This document shows, piece by piece, positions 7,693 through 10,652 of a stretch of 10,652 nucleotides of DNA. Position numbers and translations under genes: made by a program. The notes under the pieces were generated by a model. That model had not been told where the DNA came from. It made no database searches and saw only the letters and a list, made by a program, of their open reading frames with translations. This DNA comes from Neocallimastix lanati (nom. inval.) (lineage: Eukaryota > Neocallimastigomycota > Neocallimastigomycetes > Neocallimastigales > Neocallimastigaceae): NCBI GenBank assembly GCA_016946835.1, contig JACVTC010000732.1, positions 1 to 10,652 on the forward strand, read 5' to 3'. Numbering within the stretch: position 1 is the first letter of the stretch; each line of letters begins with the position of its first letter.

Positions 7693-8082
7693 ATAAATTT
7701 TGATAATAATTATACGTGCAACAGTATTACTAATAATAATGAGGATGAAAATTTATACGCCTGGCATAGGCGTTTGGGCCATTACAATATTCACAGTTTA
7801 CGTAATATCCTTACAAAAATAAATAATAAATCAAAATGTAAAATATGTGCTCACTCCAAGTTAAAAAATTTTCCCTACCATTCCAATGTCTATAAAGCCT
7901 CCGAACCATTTGAAAGTATTCATTTATATATGGTTTCTCTAAAACAACCTTCTTTGTATGGTAACCAATGTTTCCTTACTATTCTTGATAATTTTTCTAG
8001 ATATGGATGGGTTCTTTTTTGTAAATCTAAAGGTGATCTACTTGGTATAATAAGGTTAAAAACATATTTAATAAAAATATAA
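7693..8082 (+). pseudogene. pol: Copia pol fragment: GAG-pre-integrase (HHCC) and first part of integrase core
   Basis: YAWHRRLGHYNIHSLRNI (from 7756) followed by CKICAHSKLKN gives the H-x-H and C-x2-C zinc ligands of the copia pre-integrase domain. Then ASEPFESIHLYMVSLKQPS and FLTILDNFSRYGWVLFCKSK form the first strands of the integrase core. The first catalytic Asp, expected in IHLDM, is Tyr (codon TAT at 7927-7929), which would abolish strand transfer. After about 8045 the conserved frame shifts and this one runs to a stop at 8080-8082. The GTG at 7558 upstream is not a real start. Confidence 0.85.
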
Positions 8083-8476
8083 AATATCTTCACTCGGATA
8101 ATGGTACCGAGTTTATTAATAATAAGTTTAATGAATTTTGTAATTTCAATGGCATTATTTTTGAACATACAATTCCATATAATCCACAACAAAATGGTAG
8201 AGTGGAACGCTTATATGGTACTCTTTTTCCTAGTGCAAGGGCGATGTTAGAAGATGCTCATTTAAATCATGTTTTCTGGGAGGACGCTATCAAAACAGTT
8301 AACTTTATCCATAACCGTATTCCACATAAAGGTATTAATAATAACATTCCTTATGAACTTCTATATAATGAAAAAGTGGACTTTAACAGATTTAGAGTTT
8401 TTGGTTGTCAAGTTTTCTTTTATGTTCCTAAGTCTTTTAGAAAGAAACTTTCTAATTCTGCTCTCTGGTATTTTTT
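8043..8476 (+). pseudogene. pol: Copia pol fragment: integrase core C-terminal half
   Basis: In the next frame KVKNIFNKNIKYLHSDNGTE contains the second catalytic Asp (8097-8099), and YNPQQNGRVERLYGTLF contains the catalytic Glu (8205-8207). They are spaced with 35 residues between, as in D-D-35-E integrases. NFIHNRIPHKGINNNIPYEL and FRVFGCQVFFYVP follow, typical of the copia integrase C-terminal extension. After KKLSNSAL (about 8465) the frame jumps, with two small shifts at CTCTCT (8461-8466) and T6 (8471-8476). The ATG-initiated frame inside (8269-8487) is a shadow. Confidence 0.85.
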
Positions 8477-8812
8477 ATCGGATATGACCAGAACCCTTCC
8501 GCTTATAGGGTTTATGATATAACTAATAACAAAGTAATACTTTCTCGTTCTGTCGTCTTTTTTGAAGACTCCCCATGTAATTGTAACTCCCCTTCTTCTA
8601 TTCCTGATTTTATAAATTTTACTCCTTATTATGAAAACGGGGGAGATGATGTAAGTAATATTGAAAATGATTATGACTTTTATTTAAGCATTGATAATAA
8701 CAGTAATAATAACAGTAATAATATTAATAACAGTGATAATAACAATAATAATAATATTAATAACAGTAATAACAGTAATGATATTAATAATAGTGATAAT
8801 AATAATTGTTAA
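8477..8812 (+). pseudogene. pol: Copia pol fragment: end of integrase region and Asn-rich linker
   Basis: IGYDQNPSAYRVYDITNNKV then ILSRSVVFFEDSP is the conserved end of the copia integrase block. It passes through SPSSIPDFINFTPYYENGGDD into a tract of Asn with scattered Ser, Asp and Ile (8690-8806) and stops at TAA 8810-8812. The tract is built from AAT/AAC-rich codons and is probably expanded by slippage. Confidence 0.8.
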
Positions 8813-9811
8813 CACGCTTAAATTTATGATTAATAAATTTTAATGTTGTTTATTTATTTTTATTTATTAGGAATTAAACCTCTATTCTTTTGTAAATATT
8901 ACAGTGAGCATTTTATGTATTTAACAATTCATCATTTGTGCCACATTAGATTTATGTATATCACGTGCATCAATAATTATTATATACATAATTTTAGGAC
9001 AGTTATCAATAATAATAATAATAGTAATAATAATAATTTAATTAATAATAATATAAATAATATAAATAATTTACCAAATTATTATAATAATAATTTAAAT
9101 TATTATGATCCTTCCATTTATGGAAATTATTTACCAAATAATTTTAACCAAAATTTTTATGGTCAATATAATTACAGTAATGCCAAATTATAATTATCCA
9201 TATTATAATTACAATAATTTAAAACAAAATTTTTCTTCTCCTATTTTAAATTATCCTAATTTCAAATTTCAAAGTGGCCATTTAAATAATTTAAATGAAA
9301 ATTTTGAAATTGCTCAAAATATAGATAATTTAAATAATAATAATTTATTATATCAGAATAATGGAAATTTAAATAATAATAATAATTTAAATAATGATAA
9401 TTTAAAAAATAATAATTTAAATTTTAAAAACGATAATTTAAGTTTTCAGAATTTAAATGCAAAAAAAAGATCAATTAAATAATAAACAAAATGAACAAAA
9501 TTTAAATAGAGAAGTTAATTCAAAAATTAATCAGGAACAATTAAATGGTAATAAAAATAATATAAATAATGATAATGACTCCTCAATTAAAGATAATTCT
9601 TTTAGTATTAAGAACTTAATTGGAAATAATAATTTAAATTCAAATAATGTAAATAAAAATTTAAATGAAATTTTAAGAATTGAAAATGTAAACAAAACCA
9701 AATTATAATTCAAACCAAGGAACTGTAAGTAATGAATTAAATTCAAATAATAATAATATTAATAATAATAATAATGGAATACGCGTAACTGTATATAAAA
9801 TTCAAATTTAA
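8813..9811 (+). pseudogene. pol: Asn-rich linker between integrase and RT, several frames
   Basis: Coding-like Asn-rich text continues in pieces: to 9193 in one frame (about 9008 onward), to 9482 in the next, to 9708 in the third, and to 9811 back in the first. Overlapping ends such as TACAGTAATGCCAAATTATA near 9174-9193 show single-base shifts. The contents are Asn, Lys, Leu, Tyr, Phe and Gln with no catalytic motif. The part 8813-9007 is not Asn-rich and reads hydrophobic with His and Cys (YLTIHHLCHIRF), unlike the rest. The linker between integrase and RT is variable in copia elements, and this one is long. Confidence 0.55.
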
Positions 9812-10576
9812 AATGGTAAAAATAAAAATAAAAATGTAAATAAACAAAGGTATTTAAATTCAAATAATAAAAAAAATTTAAATTTAAATAAACAAAATAA
9901 TGTAAACAAACAATATAACTACAAAAAGAGTAATAGTATAAATAATATTTTAAATATAACTGAAGAAGTATATAAGCAGAATAAAAATAACAAGAGAAAA
10001 TATAATGAAGAGTATGAAAATATTAATAAGAAAATTAAATATGTATCAAATTTTAAATTAGTAGCTTTTAATGCAGTAGACTTAGAACCACCATTAGAGT
10101 TTAATGATATTTTTGAGAGACCTGATGAAGATAATTGGTTAAAAGCTGTTAGTATTGAGTTGGATAATATGAAACGTAAAAATGTTTATACTTTTGTTTG
10201 TAATGTTCCTAAAAATAAAAATGTAATATCTTGTAGATGGGTATTTACGTATAAAAGAAATGATAAAGGTAAAATAGTAAAATGTAAAGCTAGACTAGTT
10301 GCGAGGGGTTTCTCTCAAGTTTTAGGTATAGATTATATAGAAACTTTCTCACCAACTTTAAAACAAGATTCTTTAAGAATTATAACTTCGTTAGTAGTAC
10401 ATTATAAGTTTAATATTTATCAACTAGATATAAAAGCAGCATATTTAAATGCTGAATTAAATGAAGAATTATATATGGAAATTCCAGAAGGTGATGAAAA
10501 TTATAACAAAGGTTTTTGGAGATTGAATAAAGCTATATATGGTTTGAAGCAAGCTGGAAGAATGTGGAATTTTTAA
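9812..10576 (+). pseudogene. pol: Copia reverse transcriptase, N-terminal part
   Basis: After a Lys/Asn-rich lead-in, the copia RT domain begins at about 10085: LEPPLEFNDIFERPDEDNWL, then RWVFTYKRNDKGKIVKCKAR, LVARGFSQVLGIDYIETFSP, YQLDIKAAYLNAELNEELYM and RLNKAIYGLKQAGRMW. The Asp in QLDIKAAYLN is the first metal-binding Asp of the RT active site and is present. The frame ends at TAA 10574-10576 through one extra T in TTTTT (10570-10574); the sense continues in the next frame. No ATG precedes the domain in frame, as expected for a polyprotein. Confidence 0.9.
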
Positions 10577-10652
10577 AATAAATGATACTTTATTAGAATT
10601 AGGTTTTACTAGATGTAAAAGCGAACCATGTGCTTATGTTAAAAAGGATTAT
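10575..10652 (+). pseudogene. pol: Reverse transcriptase continuation after frameshift, cut by window edge
   Basis: KINDTLLELGFTRCKSEPCA then YVKKDY continues the RT domain directly after RMWNF, in the frame one base on. This is the segment just before the Y-V-D-D catalytic box, which would lie a few codons past the end of the window. The frame is open to position 10652. Confidence 0.85.

Larger units (their letters stand above)
7347..10652 (+). mobile_element. pol: Decayed Ty1/copia-type LTR retrotransposon, pol region, open at right edge
   Basis: Domain order protease remnant, HHCC zinc-binding segment, DDE integrase, linker, reverse transcriptase is diagnostic of Ty1/copia (integrase before RT). 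At least five frame changes occur (about 7689, 8045, 8465-8476, the linker, and 10574), and the first integrase catalytic Asp is replaced. The 3' part (RT Y-x-D-D box, RNase H, 3' LTR) lies beyond the window. LTRs were not found. It is not mobile on its own as written, although some breaks at homopolymers could be sequencing errors. Confidence 0.9.

Noticed and set aside
7920-8192. Minus-strand 90-codon frame
   Set aside because: Antisense of the copia integrase core, which has clear conserved motifs on the plus strand.
8269-8487. Plus-strand 72-codon frame starting with ATG
   Set aside because: An out-of-frame shadow of the integrase segment; the conserved residues are in the overlapping frame.
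9531-9746. Minus-strand 71-codon frame
   Set aside because: Antisense of Asn/Lys-rich linker codons; Leu/Phe-rich by composition only.

Overview
The window looks like nuclear DNA from a very AT-rich eukaryote. It has long A/T homopolymers, Asn-rich proteins, a GT-AG intron, LTR-retrotransposon remains and only sparse coding islands. A remnant of a TTLL1-type tubulin polyglutamylase gene suggests a lineage with flagella. Together these fit an anaerobic gut fungus (Neocallimastigomycota) better than a dictyostelid, which has no flagellum. This is inference from style; nothing in the window identifies the species.

Layout. (1) 251-2341, plus strand: a host protein gene of unknown family with a short first exon, a 139-bp intron (387-525), an array of twelve near-identical 48-bp units encoding proline-rich SH3-ligand-like repeats, and a tail built on a recurring L-x-x-E-I-x-N motif. 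The frame breaks at A runs near both ends. (2) 2388-3904: a 29-A tract, then AT-rich DNA with degenerate direct repeats and no convincing gene. (3) 3905-4645, minus strand: a broken TTLL1-like gene. Its first exon and the C-terminal third of the catalytic domain remain, and the middle of the ATP-grasp fold is missing. (4) 4942-6280, minus strand: an intact retrotransposon Gag (capsid-like domain, Asn-rich linker, CCHC knuckle). It ends on an in-phase A-AAA-AAC heptamer next to its UGA stop, followed at 6 nt by a hairpin and a 60-codon -1 frame. This is a good candidate for programmed -1 frameshifting. (5) 6281-7346: AT-rich spacer with T tracts and one GC-richer hairpin. (6) 7347-10652, plus strand, running off the right edge: a decayed Ty1/copia pol (protease remnant, HHCC and DDE integrase, Asn-rich linker, start of reverse transcriptase). 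It has several frameshifts and a lost catalytic Asp in integrase.

Gag and pol lie head to head on opposite strands, so they are not one intact element. Gag may even belong to the Ty3/gypsy type. The host gene and the retroelement region share no visible functional link. The items most worth following up are the -1 frameshift site, the repeat protein with its two linear-motif systems, and the cryptic TTLL1 remnant, which no single long ORF reveals.
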